Positions 1-10,372 are shown, counted from the stretch's first letter. The stretch is DNA of 16,054 nucleotides from Hyphochytrium catenoides (GCA_900088475.1 FLMG01000001.1:1-16054), one strand, 5' to 3'. Notes: generated from the sequence alone by a model not told the origin. Numbers and translations are program-made.

Positions 1-45
1 ATGGAGGGCGGTGCCTTCGAAGGAGTCGGCGTGTCAGGATTCTAA
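1..45 (+). other. Possible 3' end of a plus-strand coding region cut by the window edge
   Basis: Frame 1 from the first base reads 14 codons, glycine-rich (MEGGAFEGVGVSGF), and stops at TAA 43-45. The codons are GC-rich and the sequence becomes AT-richer right after the stop, as expected at the end of a gene that converges on the nitroreductase. The ATG at position 1 may be chance. The stretch is too short to identify, so this is only a suggestion. Confidence 0.15.
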
Positions 46-370
46 CGTGCGCCTTGCACCTTGTCAAATAGTACTGCTCTTTGCTCTGTTTCCCATCTGT
101 TCCTTAGATCTAAATGAACTCTGCACCTGTGGTGCCAACCTTACTCCTTTAACTTCTGTGCCGTTCACTAGCTAGTTCATGTTCATCGAACCTACATAGT
201 TACGCTGGGTACGGCTTCGTCGTCGTGCTGCCAAATTACTCGACCCTTAAGAGCACCTTATACTGGCCATAGGGACCGAGGGCAAGCGCCTCCCACAGGG
301 ATGTAGCTTAGGGTGATTGAGGTCTAAGGAGGACGAAGGACTAGCAAATTGTAAATTCTTCTCTGCTCTG
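46..370. other. Gene-free stretch before the nitroreductase stop
   Basis: No open frame with coding character, no tRNA-like arms and no simple repeat was seen here. It probably holds the 3' untranslated region and polyadenylation site of the minus-strand nitroreductase gene, and perhaps the end of a plus-strand neighbour. No AATAAA was recognised for the minus strand. Confidence 0.4.
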
Positions 371-1560
371 TTAATATGTTAGTGGTTTGATGCCTGGGTA
401 AGGCTGGCCAAATTTACCATCAAAGAAGACCTCATTCGGAGGGAGGCGGGGAGAATATCGAGTCCTATCTACCCCATAACCCAATGAGATAATAACTGGA
501 ACGGCATAGCGGGACGGAATCTCTAAGATTGGCCTTACTCTTCCCTGATCAAAGCCTTCCATTGGGGCGGTGTCCAGCCCATGCGCGGTGGCAGCGAGGA
601 TGAGAGTCTGCGCAGCCATCATTGTGTGCTTGAAGGCCCAGGCTTCAGGGCTATTAACGGTGGGCATAGGGCGAAGCGGAGAGAGCAGGGATGACGCAGC
701 TGACTTGACGGTGTTGGAGACAAGACCCTCTACTGCAGTGTAGGTGATACCGAATGGTAGGGCAGAAAGCATCGCCTGAGGGGCGCCGTTCTCTCGCTCC
801 AGCTGCACAATCCGGTCCACGCGCTTTGACATTTCTAGTACAAACAAACATCAAAGGTTAGCCAGTAACTCGGAGCTTTCCATGCGGCTGGAGAGTAGCT
901 CCACATCTCTAACGCCCGCTGAGATCGGCAGTGCAGTCAAGTCTATTCGCAATGAGCCCCTTTCCTCGATCTATCTTTTCTCAAATAACAAAGCACAACT
1001 GCTGCCCATATCTTTCTTCACTTACCGAGATCAGCCAAGAAGACAACAGAGGCAGGGGCTTCGTAGACGCGATTGGCATTTCTTCCAATCATCGCTGTGC
1101 TGAGCTTCTCCCTTAAACCTTGCTCCCGCACAACCACGCAAGCATACGGCTGAGAGTTGAAGCTCGTCGGAGCTCTCTAAACAAAGAAAAGTCTCATGGT
1201 GAGTCCAAAGCAGAGGAATCCATAGCTAAGCTGGCTAGAAGTTATAGAGCACAGGAAGGTTGAGAGCTAAACTAGGAGGTGAGGGGTCAAATTGGAAAGG
1301 AACAATGGCGTTACCTGAGCCAGGGCGAGAATGTCTTCTAACACTCCCTCTGGAATCGGTTTATCTGTAAACTTTCTAGCGTGGTGGCGGCGCATTACCA
1401 AGTCTTTGAAGATACGGACGTCCGCCTCGTTCTCGTGCTCCTCTTCCGCTTCCTCTGGGCTTGCGGCCGAGCTGAAGGAGAGAGTTGGAATCTGGCCTAA
1501 GGCACGACATGAGCCTCTGGGAGCGAAGAGCAGAGTTCGGCATCTTCCCAGGGCAAACAT
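371..1560 (-). CDS. Nitroreductase-family FMN oxidoreductase, 3 exons, organelle-type leader
   Basis: Exons on the minus strand are 1560-1315, 1176-1026 and 834-371 (861 nt, 286 residues). The joins restore the family: RRHHARKF at residues 57-64 (phosphate-binding start of the FMN site), PTSFNSQP at 85-92 across the first splice, FLADLE over the second, then GLDTAPMEGFD near 218-228 and PSRYAVPV at 239-246. These are typical of NAD(P)H-dependent nitroreductases, which form FMN-containing dimers and reduce nitro compounds, quinones or enals; the substrate here cannot be told. The first 45 or so residues are rich in Arg, Ser and Ala before an acidic linker, which suggests a mitochondrial or plastid transit peptide. 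Donors are GTAACG and GTAAGT. The second intron has CTAAC about 25 nt before its TACTAG acceptor. The gene is divergent from the small gene starting at 1724. Confidence 0.93.
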
Positions 1561-1712
1561 TCTGTCTCGTTTTCGACTATTGGATGTCGTTCTTGAGAAA
1601 GAGATGGTCCTTTTCTATAGAGTAACCTTCCCAAGGGACACACCACGGCTCATGAAGAGCCTATTCTCCTTCCTTAATGCTCCTCACCAGCTCACTTCCT
1701 GCGTACCGTGGA

Positions 1713-1722
1713 TTTATATATA
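1713..1722 (-). promoter_or_regulatory. Candidate TATA box for the nitroreductase gene
   Basis: The minus strand reads TATATATAAA here, about 153 nt upstream of the nitroreductase ATG. That leaves room for a 5' untranslated region of roughly 120 nt. It also lies directly before the ATG at 1724 of the plus-strand gene, which is too close to drive that gene from this ATG. No start-site data support it. Confidence 0.35.
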
Positions 1723-1723
1723 G

Positions 1724-2276
1724 ATGAGGCGCTTACCACGGTATAACGCCCCTCAAGGTATCAAGCTGCTGGAGCGGGCCGTGCTACCTATGAAGTCCTC
1801 AGCGATCAGCAATTTTTATCTGTCATCGGCTTCAACCCCATCGGAAGATCCATGAAGCTCTGTTCGTCAGAGTTGAGCCTCAAACATTAGCTTTACTATG
1901 GCCATCAGGCTGCAGCATGTTCTGAGCAAAATTCATAATAAGCAAGACTTCACAGTGTGATTACCGGTATTTTGCTTCGTTATATTCGGGATGGGGCCCT
2001 TTGTGGATCTACCCATGACGAAGAAATGTTCAAGGTCCCAGATGTCGAAATTACGCAGGATTTTGGTGAAGGGAGGCTGAGTTTTTTATCGGAGCTCCCG
2101 AAATTTATATTCATCGTGTTACGGATTTTATTGCAGAGACTGAGAGATTGGAGACGGATTTCCTGTGGCGTCTGCCAGACTATGAACGCTGCATTGCATT
2201 GAGAGCTCACTCAAATAGAGGGCCTCAGCAAACCAAAGTGAGAACGATCGACATACAGGAGCTTGACAGCCGGTAA
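1724..2276 (+). CDS. Unrecognised small protein, 106 residues, 3 exons (reconstructed)
   Basis: Exons 1724-1794, 1956-2065 and 2137-2276 add up to 321 nt and give a 106-residue protein ending at TAA 2274-2276. Introns are 161 nt (donor GTCCTC, acceptor TTCACAG) and 71 nt (donor GTGAAG, acceptor TTATTGCAG). Phases match at both joins (2 then 1). The product starts MRRLPRYNAPQGIKLLERAV, passes through VITGILLRYIRDG and MFKVPDVEITQDF, and ends with a well-formed stretch around DFLWRLPDYERCIALRAH. Composition (aromatics, charged residues, few repeats) looks like real protein, while the three raw frames each break. The basic start and small size would suit a mitochondrial subunit, but no family was recognised. 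It sits between the divergent nitroreductase and UPF2, whose ATG follows 162 nt after this stop. A decayed gene is the alternative. Confidence 0.55.
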
Positions 2277-2438
2277 GATTCCGCGTGCCTGGGTGGAGTA
2301 GTTTATGCACTCTCATACTGGACTGTGTAAAGCTTCACACGTACAGCTAGTGTAAAGGCTGGAATCTACTGGCGTCGGGTTTGCAAGGTCGACTCCTTAC
2401 ATCGCTGTTTGAAAGATACTGGTGATTCACGAGCCACC
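2277..2438 (+). promoter_or_regulatory. Spacer holding the UPF2 promoter and 5' leader
   Basis: This 162-nt spacer separates the stop of the small upstream gene from the UPF2 ATG. No TATA box was seen. The leader ends in GAGCCACC directly before ATG, a strong translation-start context that supports the chosen UPF2 start. Confidence 0.4.
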
Positions 2439-5400
2439 ATGAGCGAGACCAAGCCTTCTAACCCGTCCACAAGCACCGTGAGTCCTTGACGCCGCTGTTT
2501 TATAATGGTCAGGCTTCTTCTAACTGTGCCCTCCACCTAATGGTTATTCTCAGGATGCTGCACGGGCATTGGATCAGGAGTTGGAGTTTATCAACAAGAT
2601 GGAAGAGGCCAAAAAGAACGAAGAATATCGAAGGGCACTACGGACGGCAAATGCTGCCACAGCTGTCGCACAGACGCGAAAAGATGTAGCTCAGGGCAAG
2701 ATAAGCCTAAAGTCAGATGTGAAGAAAAGCACGGCGCTAGTGAAGAAACTGCGGAATCTTAGCGAGGATATGCGCGCCTCAATGCGAAAGGACGTGACCG
2801 AGCTCAATCTGAAGCGTTATGTTAGTGAGATTGTGGCTGCTATCTGTGAAGCAAAGCTTCGAACGGCAGACATTCCGGCTGCGGTAGAAATCTGCTCTCT
2901 CATGCATCAGCGCTACGCAGACTTCACAGAGCCTTTAATGCAAAGTCTGCTATCGGCTTTTGAGCAGCAAGCGGCGCCCGGAAGCCCAGAGGAGAAGGCT
3001 TTGATGACCAGGAAGAGATCCACCCTCCGACTGTTGACGGAATTATTCTATGCGGGAGTCTTTACAGACATTGGGATCATTATCAAGATAATTCGAGGGA
3101 TGTGTCAGCCTTTTGAGAAGCAAACCAACGAGAGTGGAAAGAGAGAGGGACAGACGGCATCTGCTTCTCTGGATGTTCCGCTGCTTGTCTCCTTTGCCAA
3201 ATATGCAGGTGAAGATCTGTTAGGGGTTACATCAAGGAAACAGCGTCAAGTTCTGGAGTCGGCGGCTGGCCATTCCTGCTCTTTCGAGAGAGAAAAACTA
3301 GTCGACGAGAACGTGCAAAAGGAGCTTCTCTCCCTGCTCACTGGCGCTTGTAGGCACATTTGCGACCTCCTGGTGCTCTCTCACAAGAGCCTGAGAAGAT
3401 TGGAGAAAAGGAATGCAAGGGAGGAGCTAAATCGGGGAGAACTTTCTGAAGAGAGTCAACAGAGGCATGAAGCGGAGAAAAAGTCCTATGAGAAGCTTCT
3501 CAGCAACGCGACATCTCTCACAGATGCGCTTAACCTGGATATGCCCGAGCTACCAGAGGAGCAGCCTGAGACCGTGGGTGAGAGTGGGACCATCTCTCTT
3601 TTTTCTTTGTCAGAGAAGGAAAGAAAGGGTGAAGGAGGATTACTGGACGGCCCATTTGAAGACGAAGAAGCTCGTTCATTCTATAGAGATCTCCCCAACC
3701 TGCTAGATATGGTGCCTTACACGGTGCTGGGACTAAGCGAGGCAGAGTACCAAGCACTAAGGGAGAAGCTAAGCAATAGCGATCCAAATGCTGTGGACAA
3801 CATGAAGGAAGAAGAGGAAGAGGGTGCTGGAGAGGTGGACCCATCGTCCGCCTCTTCCTCTGTGTCTGGCGGAGAGACAGACGCCGAATCTGTCTCTTCA
3901 GAAGATGACACCACAGCATCGGGAAAGCCCTCAGAGGCCGAGACTGCCGAGGTACCAAGCTTGGACTTGCAAGAAGAGTCAGCGGAAGAGAAAAGAACTG
4001 TTCACTTCGATCTGTTCTTAGAGAAACTGGAAGAACTGGTCAACAGAGACAAGTGCGATCAGTGTGCTGTGGACTTTTGCTATATTAACAACAAGGGTAC
4101 CAGGAAGCGCCTTGTTCGTGCGCTATACAGCGTACCCAGAAGCAGATTAGAGCTCATTCCTCACTATGCTCGCCTCACGGCCACCCTTAACACTATCTTT
4201 CCTGAGATTGGGGCGTCGCTAGTTGAACTATTGATGGGTGAGTTCTTAGGGCTTCAGCGGAACAAGAGCCAGAACCGCCTGGAGACCAAGATCAAGAACA
4301 TCAGATTCCTGGGAGAGTTGACCAAGTTCCGTATTGTACCTCCAAACACAGCCTTCCGCTGTTTGAAGCGGTGCTTTGACGACTTCACGGGGCATAATAT
4401 TGATGTTGCCACTACGATGCTAGAGACTTGCGGGCGGTATCTCTATCGGACACCTCACACACACAGCCGATGTGCAAACTTCATAGAGATTATGATGAGG
4501 CTCAAACAAGCAAAGAATCTGGATAATCGGGCAGAGACGATGATCCAGAACGCCTATTATATGTGCAAGCCTTCTGAGAGAACAGGCTGGAAAATCAAGG
4601 AGCATCCTCCTCTCTATCTTTACATTATGAAGGTCCTTTATAGCGATCTGGAGGAGAACAACGTGGAGGATATCATAAAGACTCTGCGTACACTTCCCTG
4701 GCAAGAGAAAGAGACGACAGAGTACTTTGTCAAGTGTGTGATGAAGGTGACAAAGAGCAAGTATATGAAGCTTCACCTCGTCTGCGACTGCTTAGCTGGT
4801 TTATCGAAGTATCAAGACCACTTGGGAATCCGTGTCGTGGACGGTACGCTAGAGGAGATCAGACAAGGTCTTGTCCTGAATGACTATCGAGACCAGCAGC
4901 TTAGGATTGGTTATATCAAGCTCTTTGGTGAGCTGTATAACTATAGCCTCGTCACCTCCCAGCTGATCATCGATCAGCTGCATTTGCTCATTAACCACGG
5001 TCACGACCTTCTTGATTATTATCAGCAACAGCTACCACCGGGACAAAAGCTGGATCCAGAGTATGAGAAGCAGCTGAGATTATTTCCCAATGCTCCTTCC
5101 ATGTCCTTCCGCTATGATCCTCGCGTTCCTACTCCTCTTGACGGACCTGAGGATATGTTCAGGATCCGCCTAGTGTGCACGCTGCTAGAGGTGGTCGGGC
5201 ACTACTTTGACCAGGGCACACCTCGAGAAAAGATGAATCGCTTTCTTATCTTCTTCCAACGCTACATCCTCTCCAAGCCTTTCCTTCCCACAGAGACAGA
5301 GTTTGCCGTCTTGGACATTCTGGACTCCCTCCGACCAGAGGGAGAAAAAGGAGGACTGAGACGCTTCCAGAACTGGGAGGAAGCACAAGAAGAAGTGGCA

Positions 5401-7298
5401 AAGATCCAGCAGAAAGAATTGGAAACGGCTCTTGAGGAGGAGAGAAAGAAGGACGCAGCAAGGAGAGGGAGAGAAAGGAAGCCAGGAGAAGGACAAGCCG
5501 AAGTGGCTGCTCCTCCTTCGCCAGTAGGCTCGACTGGTTCTTCGGCAAATGACTTCGATGAAGAAGACGACGGGGTAAGGCTAGCGCAGATGTATGCACT
5601 GCTGCTGGGTATCGGGTGGGCAAGGGTGGCGCCAAACTCGACGGACTGAGAAGGTGCCAAGAAGGCCGAAGGAAAGAGTTAGCAGGGGAGAGAGGACACA
5701 GCAGCGAGAGGGCACTGCAGAGAGTGAGAGAGTGACACCCTCAACTCATTAGATGTAACTCAAGCTCTATTGAGAGGCCGAATCCTCCATGGCCTTCTAG
5801 GAGGCAATTGGCCATAGAAATCCGAGCTTTAGTTAAAAATGGGACTAACACTGACACTTGTAGGAGGACGGCGAGCAGCGTGATTCTGTGACAGGGGGAG
5901 AAGAAGGCGAAGAAGATGAAGATGAGGAAGCAGGAGAAGACGAAGAGGTAACTCCCGATATCAGTAATCTAGGATAGACGCATTTGCTCTATCCCCCGGA
6001 TCTATCCTTAAGAGGGATCGGCCTTTGACGGTCTATCTTCGAGCGCTTAAAGTGCCCTTCTCCGATTGCTAAGAATCTTCTTGGCCGGTTTCACCCTCTG
6101 TAGGGCGGGTTTGGAGATGATGATGCCGTGGTAGTGCTGGATCACCGCGTCAAAGAAGAAGAGGACGAGGACTTCGAGAGGGAGTTTAAGGCGATGATGC
6201 AGGTGCAGTTACAGTCAAAGGAGTCATGCCTCTACTCCCTTTCCTTTTGGTCCTCCGTTACATGGTTGTCGATGTCCATCCTACCTTCAGACCTTCCTCT
6301 CCCTTCTTCTACAGAAGTTTGCCTTCCTATACCAAGAAGATGGTTTTGGCTTGTCCGCTCTCTTCATCATTAGGTGATGCCGCTTTCTTCTTTCTTAAGA
6401 GTGTCCTAAATGTGTACCGCCTTGCTCTGCGTTGCTAGAGTTGCGTAGTTGTCTCTGATGCCCCTTGATCTGTTGATACTTGCGCAGGAGAGTGTGGAGT
6501 CGCGTAAACTGACTCGGGTGACCAACGCGGATAACATGGCATTGCCTGTCATGTACAAGGGAGGGATAGGGGCCAGGGCAGCAGCAGACGCCCCAAAGGA
6601 AGATCCAGAGGAAGCACCAGAAGACGCCGTCAAATTCCGTCTTCTGAAGAGAGGGACCAGGGGCAAGGTGGAGGCCAAGACACTGTTTGTGCCGCAGAAT
6701 ACTTCCTTGGCGCATCATTCCATACAGCAAGAGGTACAGATTACGCTATGACTGCGTTACGTTCCTCTCTTTCTCTGATAGTCTTTGTCGTCACCTCAGC
6801 TCGGAACTACTTTTGCGTGTTTGCCCTGGTAACAGTATGGGACCATTCTTGTGGCGGTCATGCTTGTCCTCTCTTTCTTTACACTGCTGGGTCAGCCTCT
6901 TTCTCCTGCTTTAGTGCCATCTGTAAAGCCCTTTCCCAAAGTAACATATTCCTCTTATGCCTTAGAATGCGGAGCGGGCAGAGCAGTCTGAACTAAAGCG
7001 CTTGGTGCTGTCTTACGAAGCCAGAGAAGACGGCTACAACGACCTCAGTCAGCCTAGAACGGTATGCCGCTCATTGCTTGCGTTTTATTGCCTCTATCTT
7101 CATTTTGGTCTGGACTGCTACTGAAGGTTCCATACCTGAGTTTCCTCATTCTGACTCGATCCTCCCACTTCTTTTGGGCACTAGGCGTCTAACAGTCTCC
7201 CTCAACCTTTCGCTTCTACCCTAACTCTCCGTCCACAGAATACTTATAGAGTGCATGGCGGGATGTCTAGTCGCCGGTACCGTGGACATCGGAGCTAG
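2439..7298 (+). CDS. UPF2: UPF2, nonsense-mediated mRNA decay scaffold, 7 exons
   Basis: Exons are 2439-2477, 2554-5574, 5864-5947, 6104-6202, 6488-6733, 6966-7061 and 7239-7298, giving 3645 nt and 1214 residues, close to human UPF2 (about 1270). UPF2 bridges UPF1 and UPF3 on exon-junction complexes and activates the UPF1 helicase. Three MIF4G domains are visible: about residues 97-292 (KRYVSEIVAAICEAKL, LMHQRYADF), 496-684 (RKRLVRALYSVPRSRLELIP, IRFLGELTKF, LETCGRYLYRTP) and 697-942. An acidic Ser/Glu linker lies at about 430-488, and a charged helix with a second acidic block at about 950-1048. The UPF1-binding tail follows: EDEDFEREFKAMM, then LFVPQNTSLA, then AEQSELKRLVLSYEAREDGY, and a basic end (SRRYRGHRS). 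The start is set by GCCACCATGAGC. Exon 2 carries 83% of the coding sequence; the five downstream introns crowd into the last fifth. All six introns are phase 0. Confidence 0.96.
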
Positions 7299-7377
7299 AG
7301 TCTCCTTAGGAAGAGGGCGTCTTACTGCGTCTGCTGTGCATGCCAGTTTCTCACTCTCCCATCTGATTGCTCTTCTA

Positions 7378-7383
7378 TTTATT
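7378..7383 (-). terminator. Possible LRR-gene polyadenylation signal (AATAAA)
   Basis: The minus strand reads AATAAA here, about 480 nt past the LRR stop. If used, the LRR transcript would run close to the end of UPF2 on the other strand. Confidence 0.22.
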
Positions 7384-7685
7384 AAATGCTCCTGTTTTGA
7401 AGCCGCTTGGGCCTTATAAGCTCTTTTTGCTCTTCCGCTAGAGCGGTCTAATAGCGTAAAACTCCTTGTAAGTGTATCATTCTTACAAAGCAACTCTCCC
7501 AAAGTCCTTATCTACCCATCTCTTCCACCTTCCTTAAGCTCCTTACGGCTCCTCCCTCTGTTCCTCGCGTCAGACCAGTCGCAGGGTGTAGGATATCCAT
7601 GCATAAACAGAGTTGCTGGTCCTTTCAGGCTTAACGTGGCCTGGTAGCTGTAGCAATGAGCGTCAGCCTGGATAGCGAGTGAGAG

Positions 7686-7691
7686 AATAAA
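7686..7691 (+). terminator. Possible UPF2 polyadenylation signal (AATAAA)
   Basis: AATAAA on the plus strand, about 390 nt past the UPF2 stop. A nearer variant, ATTAAA at 7381-7386, lies about 83 nt after the stop and is an equal candidate. Confidence 0.25.
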
Positions 7692-7863
7692 GGAGAGCTT
7701 GAGTGGCACTAGAGATGCTTTTTCCATCTTCTTCAGGACTCCTGCTGCCCTTCTGTGTGCTACTCCACTGACTCTTGGTGTAGGAAGAAGACAGAGGAGA
7801 GAATCTCGCAGCTTTCTGCTCCTGGAGCCTCTACTTCTTCAGTAAAGACTGGCTGTTCTCTCT

Positions 7864-9518
7864 CTATGTTATGGTGCAGACTCCACTCTTTCCTACGCCC
7901 CGGTAGATGAGTGAGTATACGGCTGGGATCTGCTTCCTGAGCTCTTCCTTCTCTCTCTCAAGCTCCTCAATTCTCTGCTTCAATCGAAGGCGGTCCCCAT
8001 CCTGCTTGTGGCTCAGCGCCTCCAGCTGCCGCATGTGCACTGACACCTCAATGAGACGATCCTGGTGCTCTACAGCGAAGTGGAGGAGAGAGGAAAGTAG
8101 ATGAGGGAAAATGAACTTTACGGGTGCAGCTCTAGACAGAGTATCAGGAGAGACTCAATCTCACCCCTAAGAGCAGAGAGCGAGACGATAATGTGCGCGC
8201 AATACCCAGGGAGAGAAAGGGAAAAGAGAGACAGATGACAAGGGAAAGGAAGAGGAGAGAGATGAAACTGGCACTGCCTGCCTTTGCTGAAGAAGTGAGC
8301 GAGGAAGAGAGAGGAGACTGTCTACGGTGGGACCTTTCGCAATCTTGCAGATCCAGAGGATCGTCTTGGTGTCTGCTCTAAGGTTCTGAGGGATCATTGT
8401 CAGCCTCTCATTCCCTGAGCAGTCGATATGCGACAGTTGCTGGAGGTCCGCCAGCTCTGGAGGCAGCTCCTTCAGTCGATTGTTCTGCAGCATCAGGACC
8501 TTGAGCCTTGAGAGCTTGGCGAGCTCCGCGGGCAGCGTCTCCAGCATGTTCTCCGAGAGGAAGAGCTCCTCCAGAAGCTTGCAGAAAGAGATTTCTTTCG
8601 GCAAACGACTGATTCTATTGCCATTTAACTGCAAAGACAAAGATACAAGAGAGACGGAGAGAGAGAGAGAGAAAGAGTCGAAGAGAAAGGGTTGACGGAT
8701 AGACAGAAAGGGACATTGATTCTTAAGATGCAGAGTATCTGGCGGGAGCTCAGCAGGGTGAAAGTGATAGAGGAGAGAGAAGGAGCTAGCTATGGCTAGA
8801 CGGGAAGAGAGAGAGAGAGAGGGAGAGAGAGAGAGAGAGANTACAGTTTGAGAAAGGTTAACAATGAAGACTCTAATGAAGAAGAGAGAGAAGAGAAGAG
8901 AGAGGGAGAGAGTAAGAGTACGAAGAGTCCCAATGTGGCTCATCTCACCCTGAGCTTTTTGAGTTTGACACACTTCCCAATGTCGCCGGGCACAAAGTCA
9001 ATCTGGTTGCAGGACATGTCCAGCTCTCTGTGAAGAAGAGTGAGGAGAGAGGATGAGAAAGAGAGAGAGCGTTAAAAGACGGTCCAAGGAAGGAGCGGCA
9101 GTTAAGATGAGGAGAGGGATGTAGAACCGAGAGAGAATAAGAGGAGCGAGTAGGTAAGAGAAACGAGTAAGAGGGAAATGGAGCGAACTAACTTAGTGAG
9201 AGTGAGAGAAAGAAGAGAGACTCGGAGAACAAACACGACATCAACATGAAGAGAGACAGAGAGAGAGAGAGAGCGAAGAAAGAAAGAGAGAGAGCGAGGC
9301 CGACAAATAGACGCGCAGCCGGCGTCTCACCTGAGCAGCGTCAGTCTTCCAATCTTAATGGGGATGGAGGTCAGGTTATTGTGGGAGATATTGAAGATAA
9401 TCAGCACGTCGCCCCATTCCCAGACATAATCGTCCAGCGTCTTCCACCCGCGGTGGCTCAAGTCCAAGATCCCGCTCTCTCCGCTGGGCTTGGCGATGGG
9501 AGTGTCATAGTCCTCCAT
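7864..9518 (-). CDS. Leucine-rich-repeat protein with coiled-coil tail and CaaX-like end, 4 exons
   Basis: Minus-strand exons are 9518-9331, 9027-8949, 8628-8334 and 8069-7864 (768 nt, 255 residues). An in-frame TAA two codons before the ATG supports the start. After a 37-residue head come about five or six 23-residue repeats of the LxxLxLxxNxLxxLPxxI type (residues about 38-165), for example LNGNRISRLPKEI, LSENMLETLPAEL and LQNNRLKELPPEL. This is the SHOC2/Ras-group class of LRR, a protein-binding fold. Residues 188-235 form a charged heptad-like helix (RIEELEREKEELRKQI). The protein ends in Cys-Thr-Ile-Thr, which fits a CaaX prenylation box and would place it at a membrane. Intron donors are GTGAGA, GTGAGA and GTCCCA; the last is weak but restores the frame (phase 1, GAG codon). 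The first two introns are packed with GA repeats (CT on the sense strand). The specific function is unknown. Confidence 0.87.
8806..8841. repeat. GA microsatellite ending in an unresolved base
   Basis: A nearly pure GA run within the second intron of the LRR gene ends at a single N (8841), the only ambiguous base in the window. The true repeat length here is uncertain. More purine-rich GA sequence flanks it (about 8648-8676, 8879-8915 and 9050-9300). Confidence 0.9.
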
Positions 9519-10080
9519 CCCTTAGAAGATAGGCTAGAAGACCCAGCGATAGATAGAGAGAGAGAGAGGCGATGTAGAAAGAGAGAGAGAGAGAGAGAGA
9601 GAGTCCGGCGAGGGAGAAAAGAGACTCATCTATTTCTCTCCTTTCTCTCCCATGATGGCTTACTTTCCCCTTTTCTCCATGGAGACACTGGCCGAGAAAG
9701 AAGATGGCGTACTGATAGAAAGAAAGACAAAGCGAGAGACAACAACTAAGCAAGTGAAGAAAGGCAGGAGGGGAAAGAAAGAAGGGAAGGGAGAAAGACG
9801 AGAAGCAGCAAGACAGTAGCGAGACCAATATCTCTCTTGGCTGCCTCCTCAGCCGCTGATGGGAAGCAATGACTGGCCCTACGAGGCTTCAAGCAAGAGA
9901 GAGAAGAGAAGAGGAACTGTATGGCTAGGCGGACAGTGACGGCAAGCTGAGCTTCTTATAGGCTCTGGGCTCTGGGAGGAGAGAGCAGCGCTGTAGAGGG
10001 TTTGAAGGGGAAGAGGGAGGAAGGCGTGACCAGCGCAGTGCACAGAAAGCGATAGGGAGCAACAAAAGTGCAAGACAGGG
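9519..10080. other. Upstream region of the LRR gene, GA-rich with a more complex middle
   Basis: The stretch carries a GA tract at 9552-9603, a mixed-sequence block at about 9830-10060 and other purine-rich DNA. It should contain the LRR promoter and leader on the minus strand. The open frames here are repeat-driven or show no coding character. No gene could be supported. Confidence 0.4.
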
Positions 10081-10172
10081 AGAGCGAGCGAGAAAGAGCG
10101 AGTGAGAAAGAGGGAAAGAGAGAAAAGGAGAGAGAGAGAGATAGGGAGGTAGTAAAAGAAAGAGAGAAAAAT

Positions 10173-10204
<32 letters not shown>

Positions 10205-10225
10205 GAGACAGAGAGAGAGAGGGAA

Positions 10226-10259
<34 letters not shown>

Positions 10260-10281
10260 GGAGACAGAGAGAAAGAGAGAA

Positions 10282-10317
<36 letters not shown>

Positions 10318-10331
10318 GGAGACAGAGAGAA

Positions 10332-10372
<41 letters not shown>

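Larger units (their letters stand above)
7299..7863. other. Convergent 3' region between UPF2 and the LRR gene
   Basis: UPF2 (plus) and the LRR gene (minus) face each other across 565 nt. Polyadenylation-like hexamers occur on both strands (listed separately), placed so that the two transcripts could overlap. A minus-strand ORF at 7727-7512 (71 codons) starts with a short charged end and a hydrophobic run (LSFILSLAIQ) followed by ADA, resembling a signal peptide, but it has no other support and may be chance. No RNA gene was seen. Confidence 0.4.

Noticed and set aside
1-370. tRNA or other structured RNA gene
   Set aside because: No acceptor-stem pairing with a matching T-loop motif was found here or elsewhere in the window.
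882-1116. A further short nitroreductase exon at about 899-870 on the minus strand
   Set aside because: It would need a 35-nt intron before the 834 exon. Direct joining of 1026 to 834 gives the family-typical FLADLE sequence in phase.
1331-1723. Plus-strand open frame of 130 codons
   Set aside because: It lies opposite nitroreductase exon 1, whose coding is certain on the minus strand.
3530-3958. Minus-strand open frame of 142 codons within UPF2
   Set aside because: It mirrors the Glu/Ser-rich coding strand of UPF2 exon 2 and shows no family signature.
5246-5660. Minus-strand open frames of 129 and 132 codons opposite the end of UPF2 exon 2
   Set aside because: They mirror the charged coiled region of UPF2, and give Ser/Leu/Pro-rich low-complexity peptides.
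8167-8973. Minus-strand open frame of 268 codons taken as one LRR exon
   Set aside because: Its ends are repeat-coded Ser/Leu runs and it spans the N. The LRR core is one exon (8628-8334) with clear splice sites on both sides.
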